Positions 8,063-16,787 of a stretch of DNA of 64,000 nt are shown here, piece by piece. The notes below the pieces were generated by a model. The model was not told where the DNA came from, did not search any database, and saw only the letters and a program-made list of their open reading frames with translations. How positions within the stretch are numbered: the first letter of the stretch is position 1; every line of letters begins with the position of its first letter. This DNA is from Bacteroides cellulosilyticus (GTDB lineage: Bacteria > Bacteroidota > Bacteroidia > Bacteroidales > Bacteroidaceae), in NCBI RefSeq assembly GCF_020091405.1, contig NZ_CP081903.1, forward strand, positions 2,852,501 to 2,916,500, in the 5' to 3' direction. Position numbers and translations under genes: made by a program.

Positions 8063-10072
8063 TTATCCTATCGGAAGCTCTATCACCATCCGTGTCCCTT
8101 CCGTATAGGTAGAATCGATATATATTTTCCCTCCCAAGTGCTTTGTTATTTCATGACAAACATAAAGTCCAAGCCCGGTGCCAGGTATAAAATCGTCTAT
8201 CTTTGTGAATGCTTCAAATACCCATTCCCTTTTTTCCGGTGGAATGCCGGGACCGGTATCTGTGACGGATATAATCAGCTTGCTTCGGGTGTCGTTTTCG
8301 TGGCAGTTAAGGATGATACTGCCTTGTGGGGTAAATTTGTTGGCATTGGCCAGCAAATTACAAATAGCTTTGGCAAGGTATTGGCGGTTTGTCTGATAAG
8401 TCTGTGAAATACATTGATTCTCAATCCGGTACTCAGTGTTCGGTTTGCGGAATTTCCGTGTTTCTATTGTCATGCATTCTTCGCACAACTGCCCAATGTA
8501 AACCGTACCTACTGGGAGCATATCATTGGTGCAGCCCAGTTGTGATATTTCCATCATATCGTCCATCAGGTTGGTTAATTGTGTTATGCCTTGTTCAATG
8601 CTTTCCTTCATTTCAGTTTTCATATCCTCTTCAACTTCTTCACTCAGAATGATACTGCTGAACCCTTGAATAGCGTTGAGAGGGGTACGTATCTCATGCG
8701 ACATGGAGTTCATGAAGATTGTTTTCATCTTCTCACTCTCTTTGGCTTTCCGGCTCTCTGTCTCCAGATTCAGTTTTAGATGACGGGTGATGCGCAAAAT
8801 GCGATAGACGTGTATGAGCCATCCGGCAAGAACTACCAGCAAGAGACTTATCAATGCGATGTATATGCCCTGTTGGCGGGATATCAGGTTAGCTTTGTCC
8901 AGTTCCAAACGGCTGACGTCGTATTGGGTCTGTAGCTCTGTCAGTTCTTCGGATATGTTTTGTGACTCGATGGAATCTTTAATGGTGATGTAATCCGTAA
9001 TTGCCTGGTAGGCTTCCTGCCAACGACTGGATAGGGCAAGATATTTGCTCCTTTCTTCGTAATAATATGAATTGTCCATCCCATATTGGGGAGCGGTTCT
9101 GATGACAGAATCACAGCACTCAATGGCTTTGGGATAGTCTTTTATATAGCTATAATAATTTCGCGCTACATCGTAATAATAAAAGTCCAATGGAGGCACC
9201 ACGTCCTGTGGATAAAGTTTTACCATACGCTGGAACTCTCCAAAGTAGTAATCCATCTGGTTGCGCCCTATTTCATCACCATGATTCAGCATGCGGGCAA
9301 TGGCTGCAATCTCTATCTGGTGTGAGAGGAATATGCGTTTTTTTACTTTGGGCAGTTGGCGGTATTCTTTGTAAAGCTCCATCAGTTCCTGGGTATACTT
9401 CAAATCCGAGCTGCCTAATCCCAACAAAAATTGGGTTCTGAACAGGTAGTCTTCTTCAAGTGGTATGGTGCGTGCTATTTTCAATCCCTCTTGCAGATAG
9501 CTATCCCAAGGCCTTAGCTGGTCATTGCTGCCTTCCAGCATTAGTGAGATGACTCCAAGCGCATACAGTCTCCTCATGTAAGGATAAGGGTTTGATGCCT
9601 GAAATACTACTTGACTATCTGCTACTAATCTCTGTGCCAGTTCTTTCCGCTGTGTAAAACTGCGTATGTCATGCATCATGCCCAGATATTGCAAAACTAC
9701 TTCTTTGGGCTTTCCCCGCAGATGGATGCGGGCTTTTTCAATCCACAAATCGGCAGAATCCAATTGACAGAGATTGAGGTGACGCAGTGCCAGCGAACGA
9801 ACGGAGGTGAACATAGCGTCTTGATTGTTGCTCGCTACAGCTTGTTCCCATAACTTTTCCGTATAGGTATAGTCGTCCTGTATCAGCCCTATGTCGCTAA
9901 GGTGAGTCAGCAACTCCAGTCGCCTTGAAGAAACTGACGCTGAATCCAACAGGTGAATTAAACTGTCTTTAGAGGCGGTCAGATTCTCAGAGGCATACCC
10001 CAACGTCAGGGTGCAATGGAAAAGTAGGTAGCAGATGACGTAGGGTTTAAGCCGGTTAGCCGCTTTTCCCAT
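8063..10072 (-). CDS. TPR-sensor histidine kinase
   Basis: This is a membrane-bound sensor kinase. Of its 669 residues, a signal peptide covers about 1-27. A periplasmic helical region with TPR-like repeats follows to about 385 (for example DYPKAIECCDSVIRTAPQYG). One TM segment lies near 395-417 (IYIALISLLLVVLAGWLIHVY). The HisKA domain has the phospho-acceptor His at about residue 458 (MSHEIRTPLNAIQGF). The HATPase domain has N, G1 (DTGPGIP) and G2 (GTGLGLYVC) boxes and ends the protein. There is no receiver or DNA-binding domain, so it is not a one-protein hybrid system, and no response regulator is adjacent. It lies 27 bp behind pyrH and is probably co-transcribed with it. The signal and partner are unknown. 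Confidence 0.9.
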   Translation of the reverse strand: MGKAANRLKPYVICYLLFHCTLTLGYASENLTASKDSLIHLLDSASVSSRRLELLTHLSDIGLIQDDYTYTEKLWEQAVASNNQDAMFTSVRSLALRHLNLCQLDSADLWIEKARIHLRGKPKEVVLQYLGMMHDIRSFTQRKELAQRLVADSQVVFQASNPYPYMRRLYALGVISLMLEGSNDQLRPWDSYLQEGLKIARTIPLEEDYLFRTQFLLGLGSSDLKYTQELMELYKEYRQLPKVKKRIFLSHQIEIAAIARMLNHGDEIGRNQMDYYFGEFQRMVKLYPQDVVPPLDFYYYDVARNYYSYIKDYPKAIECCDSVIRTAPQYGMDNSYYYEERSKYLALSSRWQEAYQAITDYITIKDSIESQNISEELTELQTQYDVSRLELDKANLISRQQGIYIALISLLLVVLAGWLIHVYRILRITRHLKLNLETESRKAKESEKMKTIFMNSMSHEIRTPLNAIQGFSSIILSEEVEEDMKTEMKESIEQGITQLTNLMDDMMEISQLGCTNDMLPVGTVYIGQLCEECMTIETRKFRKPNTEYRIENQCISQTYQTNRQYLAKAICNLLANANKFTPQGSIILNCHENDTRSKLIISVTDTGPGIPPEKREWVFEAFTKIDDFIPGTGLGLYVCHEITKHLGGKIYIDSTYTEGTRMVIELPIG

Positions 10073-10099
10073 TTATTTATGTTTGTTTGGTGTACTTAT

Positions 10100-10810
10100 T
10101 TAATTGTGTACTAATGTTCCGATTTCTTCTCCTTGCATTACTTTTTTCAAATTACCCACTGTATCCATGTCGAACACGATGATTGGCAAATTGTTTTCTT
10201 TGCACATGCAAGTGGCGGTGAGGTCCATCACTTTCAAACCACGTTTCAATACTTCGTCATAAGTGATATCGTCGAATTTTGTAGCAGTCGGATCTTTTTC
10301 CGGGTCTGCGGTATAGATACCATCCACACGTGTACCTTTTAGCATGACATCGGCTTCAATCTCGATACCGCGTAGAGAAGAGCCCGTGTCTGTAGTGAAG
10401 AACGGATTTCCCGTTCCGGCAGACATAATAACGACTTCGCCTGCTTCCATGCTTTCGATGGCTTTCCACTTATTATAAAATTCTCCGATAGGTTCCATGC
10501 GTACGGCTGTAAGTACACGTGCCTTTACGCCGGTGGCTACCAGGGCAGAGCTTAGTGCCAAACTGTTGATTACAGTTGCGAGCATACCCATTTGGTCGCC
10601 TTTTACGCGGTCGAAACCTTTGTTTGCACCACTCAATCCACGGAAAATATTTCCACCGCCGATGACGATACCTATCTGAACGCCCAGTTCATGGATTTCC
10701 TTGATCTGTGCTGCATATTCGGCAAGGCGCTTCTCGTCAATGCCATATTGTTTTTCGCCCATCAGGCTTTCGCCGCTGAGCTTTAACAGGATTCTTTTAT
10801 ACTTTGCCAT
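10100..10810 (-). CDS. pyrH: UMP kinase
   Basis: This cytoplasmic hexameric enzyme phosphorylates UMP to UDP, the first step towards UTP and CTP. The 236 residues belong to the amino-acid kinase fold, with the N-terminal KRILLKLSGESL, the glycine-rich GIVIGGGNIFRG, and a later stretch TGNPFFTTDTGSSLRGIEI that binds UMP. KGTRVDGIYTADP is the nucleotide-binding loop typical of PyrH. A -7 box lies 22 nt upstream of the ATG. The histidine kinase gene follows. Confidence 0.97.
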   Translation of the reverse strand: MAKYKRILLKLSGESLMGEKQYGIDEKRLAEYAAQIKEIHELGVQIGIVIGGGNIFRGLSGANKGFDRVKGDQMGMLATVINSLALSSALVATGVKARVLTAVRMEPIGEFYNKWKAIESMEAGEVVIMSAGTGNPFFTTDTGSSLRGIEIEADVMLKGTRVDGIYTADPEKDPTATKFDDITYDEVLKRGLKVMDLTATCMCKENNLPIIVFDMDTVGNLKKVMQGEEIGTLVHN

Positions 10811-10832
10811 ATGATATTACATTTAGTTTCTG

Positions 10833-10840
10833 CAAATATA
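10833..10840 (-). promoter_or_regulatory. -7 box (TATATTTG) of pyrH
   Basis: The minus-strand TATATTTG lies 22 nt before the pyrH ATG. A clear -33 element at 19-21 nt was not found. Confidence 0.5.
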
Positions 10841-10859
10841 CGCTTTCTGTCTGTAAAGA

Positions 10860-12176
10860 TTAACTTTGGTACAGAATTTTTCTACTTAAAACTGCCTGCA
10901 TGATGCCACGGAGAGATAAATAGACGATGAAAGCGAGCCAGAGGGCATGATTTCCCATCCATTCGTGTAAAGAGTAATAGACAAGGAAGAAGCTGCCGGA
11001 AGCTACCAGCATGGAGTAAAACATTTGTCGGGTGGCAGTGGCTCCTATAAAAATGCCATCCCACAGGAAAGCGGCAAAACCTGTAAGTGGGATTGCCAAT
11101 ACCCAATAAAAGTAATTTCCGGCTTCCCGAATGACGGAGGTTTCATTAGTCAGCAGTCCCAGGAATGACTTGCCTCCAAAGAAATAAAGCAAGGTGAAAC
11201 CTGTGGAAAGACCGACACCCCAAATGAAGAGCTGGCGAACCGTGCGATATAATGCCGGTCGATTATTGGCACCAACATATTTACCCACTAACGCTTCTCC
11301 TGAATAAGCAAAACCATCCATGATATAAGAAAATAGAGTGAATAATTGCATTAGCAAAGTATTGACGGCCAATACTATTTCTCCTTGTGCCGCTCCGGCA
11401 GAAGTGAAAAATAGAGTGACAATGACCAGACAGAGGGTTCGTAGAAAGATATCCCGGTTTACCTGGAAAAAACGCAGCATGGCTTCCTTTTTCAGCACTT
11501 CATGCCAAGCAACGTGCTTTTTAAGTCCTCCATAATATCGCCTCCATAATAATAATGCCATCAGGAAACCGGCATATTGAGCCGTAAGTGTTCCCCAAGC
11601 TACCCCGGCAACTTTCATGTGGAACAGATAAACGAAACAAAGGCTTGCGGCAATATTCACAATATTTTGTGTGATGGCGATGTACATCGGGAAACGTGAA
11701 TTCTGCATACCGATGAACCAACCTGCGAATCCATAGAGTCCGAGCATAGCAGGCGCTCCCCAGATACAGATCCGGAAATAGAGTGTAGCCAATCGCTCTA
11801 CTTCCTCTGTAGTTTGTATAAAAGTGAATGCCAGCTTCCGGATGGGATATTGCAATGCCACTAAGATAATGGCGATAAGCAATCCTACTCCGACCGACCG
11901 TAATAAAAGTCGTGCAACTTCATCCAGATCATGTTTGCCGTATGCCTGTGAGGTCATTCCACTGGTCCCCATTCTCAAAAATCCGAAGATCCAGTAGATA
12001 ATATTGAATAACATTCCGCCCACGGCAATGGCTCCGATATATGCAGCGGCTCCCAGATGCCCTACGATTGTTACATCAATCAGTCCCAGCAGGGGAACTG
12101 TTATGTTTGATATAATCGAGGGTACAGCTATCTGAAGTATTCTTTTATTGATAATATTCGGAGTTTGAGCAATCAT
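10860..12176 (-). CDS. MATE family efflux transporter (DinF-like)
   Basis: This inner-membrane Na+- or H+-coupled drug/metabolite exporter has twelve hydrophobic segments in two six-helix halves. The first half begins KRILQIAVPSIISNITVPLLGLIDVTIVGHLG, the classic MATE entry with the conserved Pro and Asp. An upstream in-frame ATG at 12257 would add 27 unusual residues. I chose 12176 (MIAQTPNIINKRI) because the -7 box at 12207-12214 lies inside that extension and because the hydrophobic core starts right after. The protein is then 438 residues, the normal length. It is divergent from the TPR protein gene. Confidence 0.9.
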   Translation of the reverse strand: MIAQTPNIINKRILQIAVPSIISNITVPLLGLIDVTIVGHLGAAAYIGAIAVGGMLFNIIYWIFGFLRMGTSGMTSQAYGKHDLDEVARLLLRSVGVGLLIAIILVALQYPIRKLAFTFIQTTEEVERLATLYFRICIWGAPAMLGLYGFAGWFIGMQNSRFPMYIAITQNIVNIAASLCFVYLFHMKVAGVAWGTLTAQYAGFLMALLLWRRYYGGLKKHVAWHEVLKKEAMLRFFQVNRDIFLRTLCLVIVTLFFTSAGAAQGEIVLAVNTLLMQLFTLFSYIMDGFAYSGEALVGKYVGANNRPALYRTVRQLFIWGVGLSTGFTLLYFFGGKSFLGLLTNETSVIREAGNYFYWVLAIPLTGFAAFLWDGIFIGATATRQMFYSMLVASGSFFLVYYSLHEWMGNHALWLAFIVYLSLRGIMQAVLSRKILYQS

Positions 12177-12206
12177 TTTAAAACTCTGGTTTGTTCTATT
12201 TACCGA

Positions 12207-12214
12207 CAAAGGTA
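12207..12214 (-). promoter_or_regulatory. -7 box (TACCTTTG) of the MATE gene
   Basis: It matches TAnnTTTG on the minus strand, 30 nt upstream of the chosen ATG at 12176. Its position argues against the longer start at 12257. Confidence 0.5.
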
Positions 12215-12288
12215 CTCTTTTTGTCGCAAACGGTAAAAAAGCACCTGATAATAACAATTTTTATAGTACATAATGTTTGAAAAATGAA

Positions 12289-12296
12289 TATATTTG
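12289..12296 (+). promoter_or_regulatory. -7 box (TATATTTG) of the TPR protein gene
   Basis: TATATTTG stands 33 nt before the ATG at 12330. No -33 element at the usual distance was found. Confidence 0.5.
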
Positions 12297-12329
12297 CGGT
12301 AACAAAAACTGGGTAATATTTAATAAGAG

Positions 12330-13010
12330 ATGAGAACCTTAACTTTGCTATTTTCATTAATGGTTACTTTCCCCTTTGTGCTCTCTGCGCAAACGGCGGG
12401 AGAACTGCTACAGAAGGTGTCTGCCGCCTTGTCTGAGGGGCAGGATGATTATGTTGTGAGTCTGTTTCGTCAGGCGATAGCTGCCGGAGCAGATCAGACT
12501 GAAATGTATTATTGGACTCAAATAGAAAAAAACAGTGCCGTGGCTCCCCGTCTGGTCAATGAGTTGGCAACCTATTACAAGCGTAAGCGGAATTATGACA
12601 AAGCTTATCTTTTTTACAGAGAATTCTTGCAGTATCATTCCGAAGATGTTCCTGCACTTGTGTCGTGTGCCGAAATGGAGATGATGAGAGGTAAGGAAAA
12701 AGATGCCGTCAAAACTTATGAAAAAGTTTTGATGCTGGATGCCAATAATCTGCAAGCCAATATTTTTCTGGGGAGTTATTACTACCTGCAAGCAGAACGC
12801 GAAAAGAAGAAGCTGGAGGATGATTATAAGAAAATAACTTCTCCTACACGGATGCAATACGCCCGCTATCGTAACGGACTTTCTGATGTCTACTCCAATG
12901 GTTACTCCAAAGCAAAGGACTATTTGCAGCGTGTGTTGCAACTGTTTCCTTCCACAGAGGCGGGAAATACCTTGGAAAAGATCAGGAAACTGGAAGCGGA
13001 AATTAAGTAA
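12330..13010 (+). CDS. Exported TPR-repeat protein
   Basis: This 226-residue protein has a signal peptide (LTLLFSLMVTFPFVLSAQ) and then helical repeats. AYLFYREFLQYHSEDVPALVSCAEMEMMRGKEKDAVKTYEKVLMLDANNLQANIFLGSYYY reads as tandem TPR units at about residues 85-150. It is probably a periplasmic scaffold, and no enzymatic motif is visible. A diverged fragment of a second copy of its middle region lies at 15259-15342. The stop region carries a 15-bp direct duplication (attaagtaagct words, 13002-13030). No specific function can be assigned. Confidence 0.8.
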   Translation: MRTLTLLFSLMVTFPFVLSAQTAGELLQKVSAALSEGQDDYVVSLFRQAIAAGADQTEMYYWTQIEKNSAVAPRLVNELATYYKRKRNYDKAYLFYREFLQYHSEDVPALVSCAEMEMMRGKEKDAVKTYEKVLMLDANNLQANIFLGSYYYLQAEREKKKLEDDYKKITSPTRMQYARYRNGLSDVYSNGYSKAKDYLQRVLQLFPSTEAGNTLEKIRKLEAEIK

Positions 13011-13026
13011 GCTGTAATTAAGTAAG

Positions 13027-14055
13027 CTATAATAAGCTTTCCGCGTTTTCTACTGCTCTTTTGCAATAATAGCCCGATGCAATCTTTTGGTTGATCTCCT
13101 TTATATTTCTGACCATTTCGTCATAGGATTCTGCGGAAATGGATGATAATATGGAGTCTAACTCTTCCAGTGAATCAATACACACGCCTATTTTGTTCTC
13201 TGCAACAAATGAGGCCAATGCTGCTTCTTTCCATATAATTATGGGAAGATTGCAGCGTATGTATAAGGATACCTTGTGCGGATTGTTTATCCTCAGGTAT
13301 ATCCCGAAATCTCCCGAGCAGGTATGGATAGAGTCTCCTTCCCATATTAAGCCAAAGTGTGCGCTGACCTGTTCTATTAACTGATCAGAAGGCACAAAAC
13401 CTTTAAATTTGAACAACGTCTTGTCTTCTATTTTGTCTTCTTCGAATCCTCCGCCGTAAAGTTCAAATTGCCATTTTGACATCACATCATTCAAAGAGTA
13501 CAGGTATCTGTTTTTCTTGTAAGTCAGTGCTCCTGCATAGATCACCTTAATTGGTTTCTGGTTAGGTTCCTGGGTATTGTTGTTTACGGAAGGAGATAGA
13601 TAATCGAAAATCTCCAGGCATACCATAGGTTTGCTGTATCCTTGCTCTTTCAGCCATATCTCCATCTTATCGTTGTGTACGATCAGTACATCCGAATGGT
13701 TGAGGCGTTTGATTTCCTGCTCTGCTGTCAACTTCTTTCTTCTGAAAGTTCCCAAGTCATGGATAATCGTGATAACCTTTCCCCGTTTCAAGTGTATGAT
13801 ATTACATACGAAAGAGTAATACTTCTTGAAAGGATACTGGACGACTACCACGTCATTGGCAGAAACTGTAAACAAAACTTTTAGTACTCCGGCAAGGGTT
13901 ATTAAAAAGCCTGCTATCTTGTTGGAATAAGTGGTTTGCGGTAGTCCGGCATTTTTATATCCCAGTTTAGAGAGAATTTCTTCTATATCTGTTTTTGCCT
14001 TATTACCTGCATTGTTCAGGCCATTATAGTTTTTGGATAGATAATATCGGGTCAT
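13027..14055 (-). CDS. Glycosyltransferase, galactofuranosyltransferase-like
   Basis: The 342 residues have a GT-B layout. An N-terminal Rossmann half contains VVVVQYPF and KVITIIHDLGTFRRKK. A C-terminal half has the sugar-nucleotide-binding region IKVIYAGALTYKKNRYLYSL and later FGLIWEGDSIHTCSGDFGIYLRINNPHKVSLYIRCNLPIIIWKEAA. This pattern resembles the Gtf3/WbbI-like beta-1,6-galactofuranosyltransferases. The gene lies 12 bp after the UDP-galactopyranose mutase, which makes the Galf donor, so a role in adding galactofuranose to a surface glycan is likely. No other polysaccharide genes accompany the pair, so the acceptor is unknown. It has no TM segments and probably acts at the cytoplasmic membrane face. 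Confidence 0.75.
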   Translation of the reverse strand: MTRYYLSKNYNGLNNAGNKAKTDIEEILSKLGYKNAGLPQTTYSNKIAGFLITLAGVLKVLFTVSANDVVVVQYPFKKYYSFVCNIIHLKRGKVITIIHDLGTFRRKKLTAEQEIKRLNHSDVLIVHNDKMEIWLKEQGYSKPMVCLEIFDYLSPSVNNNTQEPNQKPIKVIYAGALTYKKNRYLYSLNDVMSKWQFELYGGGFEEDKIEDKTLFKFKGFVPSDQLIEQVSAHFGLIWEGDSIHTCSGDFGIYLRINNPHKVSLYIRCNLPIIIWKEAALASFVAENKIGVCIDSLEELDSILSSISAESYDEMVRNIKEINQKIASGYYCKRAVENAESLL

Positions 14056-14067
14056 TATTTTGTTCTT

Positions 14068-15153
14068 TTAGATTGATAACTCCTTTTTAGTGAGCAATAT
14101 GGCGGATGCAATAGTATCATCCATATCGAAATATGCATATTGTCCCAAACGTCCTCCGAAAATGACACGGGAATCTTTTTCTGCCAATGCCTTATACTTA
14201 TTGAAGCATTTTAAATTCTTTTCATCATTGATGGGATAGTAAGGTTCGTCGGAAGGTGTGTATTCCTGAGGATACTCCTTGGTTATGATAGTTGAAGGCT
14301 GTTTTCCGAATTCAAAATGTTTATGTTCGATGATTCGTGTAAACGGGTATTTTGCTTCATTGTAGTTGATTACGGCATTACCTTGATAATTGTCAGTATC
14401 CAGATGGATATGTTCAAACTTCAGGCTTCTGTAATCCAGTCTGCCAAATTTATATTCAAAATACTCGTCAATGCAACCTGTGAAAAGTATCTTTTCGGCT
14501 ATACTCTGAAAATAGGGTATGTTGTCAAAATAGTTCGTATCGGTTTGAACATCGATATCCTTTAACAGATTATTGGTGAGTGCAGTGTATCCATCTTTAG
14601 GGATGCCTTGATAGGGATCGTTGAAGTAGTTATTGTTATAAGTAAGGCGGAAGGGTATTCTTTTGATGATGGAAGCCGGCAGTTGGTTGGCGGGGCGTCC
14701 CCATTGCTTTTCCGTATATTCCTTAATAAAAGTGTAATATATGTCGTCTCCGCAAAGTTTCAGTGCTTGCTCTTCCAGATTATCAGGCTGGGATATGTCT
14801 TTATATTTAGAGCATTGTTCCTGAATTTTATGTTTTGCTTCTTCCGGAGTATTTACGTTCCATAACTTATTGAATGTATTCATATTAAAAGGAAGATTGT
14901 AAAGCCTTCCTTCGCTGTATGCCAGAGGGGAGTTAACGTAATTATTGAATTTTGCGAATCTGTTTATGTAATGCCAGACTTCTTCATTGTCCGTATGGAA
15001 TATATGTGCTCCATACCAATGTATTTTTATATCATTTTCTTCTTTAGTGTAAATATTTCCTCCAGTGTGGTTACGCTTGTCAATGACCAGGCATTTCTTT
15101 CCGTTTTCATTCATAATCTGAGCAAAAACAGAACCGAATAAACCGGAACCCAC
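14068..15153 (-). CDS. glf: UDP-galactopyranose mutase with displaced start
   Basis: This flavoenzyme interconverts UDP-galactopyranose and UDP-galactofuranose. The open frame has the FAD loop G-S-G-L-F-G, then KKCLVIDKRNHTGGNIYT, HIFHTDNEEVW, YNLPFNMNTFNKLW and a C-terminal FGGRLGQYAYFDMDD, all typical of Glf. The first possible start in frame is GTG at 15153, which removes the first beta-strand of the Rossmann fold. The peptide IYDYLVV is encoded just upstream in the same frame but has no start codon. The well-placed ATG at 15181, with a good promoter, reads MKKYI and then hits TGA. One extra TA in the short TA tract would join the two frames as MKKYIYDYLVVGSG. So it is either a frameshifted gene, a sequencing error, or a slippage-controlled one. 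Confidence 0.85.
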   Translation of the reverse strand: MGSGLFGSVFAQIMNENGKKCLVIDKRNHTGGNIYTKEENDIKIHWYGAHIFHTDNEEVWHYINRFAKFNNYVNSPLAYSEGRLYNLPFNMNTFNKLWNVNTPEEAKHKIQEQCSKYKDISQPDNLEEQALKLCGDDIYYTFIKEYTEKQWGRPANQLPASIIKRIPFRLTYNNNYFNDPYQGIPKDGYTALTNNLLKDIDVQTDTNYFDNIPYFQSIAEKILFTGCIDEYFEYKFGRLDYRSLKFEHIHLDTDNYQGNAVINYNEAKYPFTRIIEHKHFEFGKQPSTIITKEYPQEYTPSDEPYYPINDEKNLKCFNKYKALAEKDSRVIFGGRLGQYAYFDMDDTIASAILLTKKELSI

Positions 15154-15202
15154 AACGAGATAGTCATATATACTTTTTCATTTATTTAATGCTTCTGGTT
15201 TG

Positions 15203-15233
15203 CAAAGTAACAGAAAAATAAAATCTTATCAAA
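15203..15233 (-). promoter_or_regulatory. sigma-ABfr promoter of glf and the glycosyltransferase
   Basis: On the minus strand TTTG (15230-15233), a 19-nt spacer and TTACTTTG (15203-15210) fit the consensus with one mismatch. It places the ATG at 15181 as the natural first codon and so exposes the frame problem in glf. Confidence 0.65.
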
Positions 15234-15258
15234 GCATTTGAATATGTAAAAGTATGTG

Positions 15259-15342
15259 GTGCAATGCAATTATAGCGTTATCCGCCTGGCAAACGAGTTG
15301 GCTACGTATTATAAATGTCTTGATATGAGTGAAATATGATAT
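15259..15342 (+). pseudogene. Relic of a second TPR gene
   Basis: In frame, this stretch reads NYSVIRLANELATYYKCLDMSEI before a stop. It aligns with KNSAVAPRLVNELATYYKRK in the intact TPR protein at 12330-13010. Most base differences within the aligned RLANELATYYK block fall in third codon positions, as expected for a diverged paralogue rather than a recent copy. No start codon or further repeat sequence is present. It is a short remnant left beside the insertion sequences. Confidence 0.6.
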
Positions 15343-15454
15343 CAAACAGGTGGGAAATATGCTACGTTACACTGTGTTTTAGCCTTATTGTTCTTTCTCA
15401 AAGCAATGTATGTTTATTGCTAAAAGTATGTAGGTTGTCTTGCAAAACAGTACC

Positions 15455-16776
15455 CAGGGCTGACGCATTAAAAATATTTCATGGATAAAAGTTCACAAAG
15501 TAGTTCATTATCCCATCCTGCTGCCTTTCTTTTCCCTTTTACGCTTCCTTTTCTTTCATTTTTCTTAATAACCATCAGTGCTATTTTATTCATAAGTGAA
15601 ACGTTTTGTGCCGCATTTCCGGTTTTTCTGCCTGCATCTTCATTAAAAGAGACATCCAACTGCCAATGCAAATTGTTTTCAATAGCCCAATGTGCCCGTA
15701 TAGACTCTGCTATTTTTTGAGGTTCCAGCCCTAAAGAGGTGATATAAAACCTATGGCTTACAGAGGTTTCGCCTGTTGTTTTGATTGTTCTTTGTGAAGA
15801 TATTCTCACAACCGCCTTCAATCCCTTCCATTCTTTGAACATTCCGGTTAAAGCCTGGCAACTGTACACAAAACATTCACGGCGTTCGTGTCTGCCATGA
15901 GACTCTTCCTCTGTTATATATTTGCCGTATCTGGTGGCATAATGTGCTTTGTTCACATCGATATTTTTATCATCCAAATCATCAAACCAACTTTTGACGG
16001 TATTATAAAGATTCTTATGGTTTTCTTTCAGAGCTAAGACATAATCTGCTCCACCCTCTATTATTTTTTTAGCAATATCCGTTTGACACCCCATTGCATC
16101 AATGGTTACAATGCACTTGACTAAATCCAAGGCTTCTAACAACAACGGGATAGCCACGATCTCGTTATGTTTTTCATTAACTTTCAGCTGTCCAAGACTG
16201 ATGCCATTAGCTGTAGCCCAAGCACTAACCATATGAAGTTTAAAATTTCGATTACCAGTGGGGTGAGATGAGCTACATTTACTGGCACCACGAATGGTTT
16301 TGCCGTCAATAGCTACAACACCCTCATATTTCTCGCAGATTTCAAACATCCAATGCCGAAAAATACGTTCGAAATACTCAGGATTCAGAGCACTGAAAAA
16401 ACGATTGAAGGTATCGTGACTGGGGATAGATTCCAATCCGGGCAGCCGTTCGCGGAAAAAGTCAATCTTGGCATTGCCGAAATCTTCTACTTCATACCAG
16501 GATTCTGCACCACATATTACAGCAGCCATTGAAATATAAACGATAGCATCGGCAGAATGTACACGTTTTCTGTCAATACGAGGATCATTGATTTGTTTAC
16601 AAATACTAAATATTGCCATTATTTTAGTCAATTTATGTTTCTTAATTGCTTATAAAGATAAGAATTTAAGATGACATATAAAAATAGTTTATACATTAAT
16701 TGTCAATTATATATAGTGCGATTTTAATAAATTGAATATAAGTATTTATGGTAAAAACTATAATGCGTCAGCCCTG
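15455..16776 (-). mobile_element. Insertion sequence, ISAs1 family, copy 1 of 3 (left half of a dimer)
   Basis: The 1322-bp element is bounded by the terminal inverted repeat CAGGGCTGACGCATT. Copies 1 and 2 are in the same orientation and are separated by only 11 bp (GTGTACAGTTG). The outer flanks of the pair carry the 10-bp target duplication AAACAGTACC (15445-15454 and 18110-18119). Neither inner junction has one. The pair therefore behaved as one unit at insertion, or arose from one copy after insertion. Confidence 0.93.
15468..16619 (-). CDS. ISAs1-family DDE transposase, copy 1
   Basis: This transposase of 383 residues is counted from the ATG (an in-frame TTG lies 12 bp upstream). The DDE residues are recognisable in VVAIDGKTIRGA, IVTIDAMGCQ and HWAIENNLHWQLDVSFNED. 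GADYVLALKENH is another family signature. The N-terminal part (INDPRIDRKRVHSADAIVYISMAAVICGAESW) is the region that usually carries DNA binding. The frame is intact and the protein is identical to copies 2 and 3, so recent activity is likely. Confidence 0.93.
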   Translation of the reverse strand: MAIFSICKQINDPRIDRKRVHSADAIVYISMAAVICGAESWYEVEDFGNAKIDFFRERLPGLESIPSHDTFNRFFSALNPEYFERIFRHWMFEICEKYEGVVAIDGKTIRGASKCSSSHPTGNRNFKLHMVSAWATANGISLGQLKVNEKHNEIVAIPLLLEALDLVKCIVTIDAMGCQTDIAKKIIEGGADYVLALKENHKNLYNTVKSWFDDLDDKNIDVNKAHYATRYGKYITEEESHGRHERRECFVYSCQALTGMFKEWKGLKAVVRISSQRTIKTTGETSVSHRFYITSLGLEPQKIAESIRAHWAIENNLHWQLDVSFNEDAGRKTGNAAQNVSLMNKIALMVIKKNERKGSVKGKRKAAGWDNELLCELLSMKYF

Positions 16777-16787
16777 GTGTACAGTTG

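Noticed and set aside
15481..15720. 79-codon frame on the opposite strand inside each IS copy
   Set aside because: It is the antisense shadow of the transposase and repeats in all three copies only because the IS is repeated.
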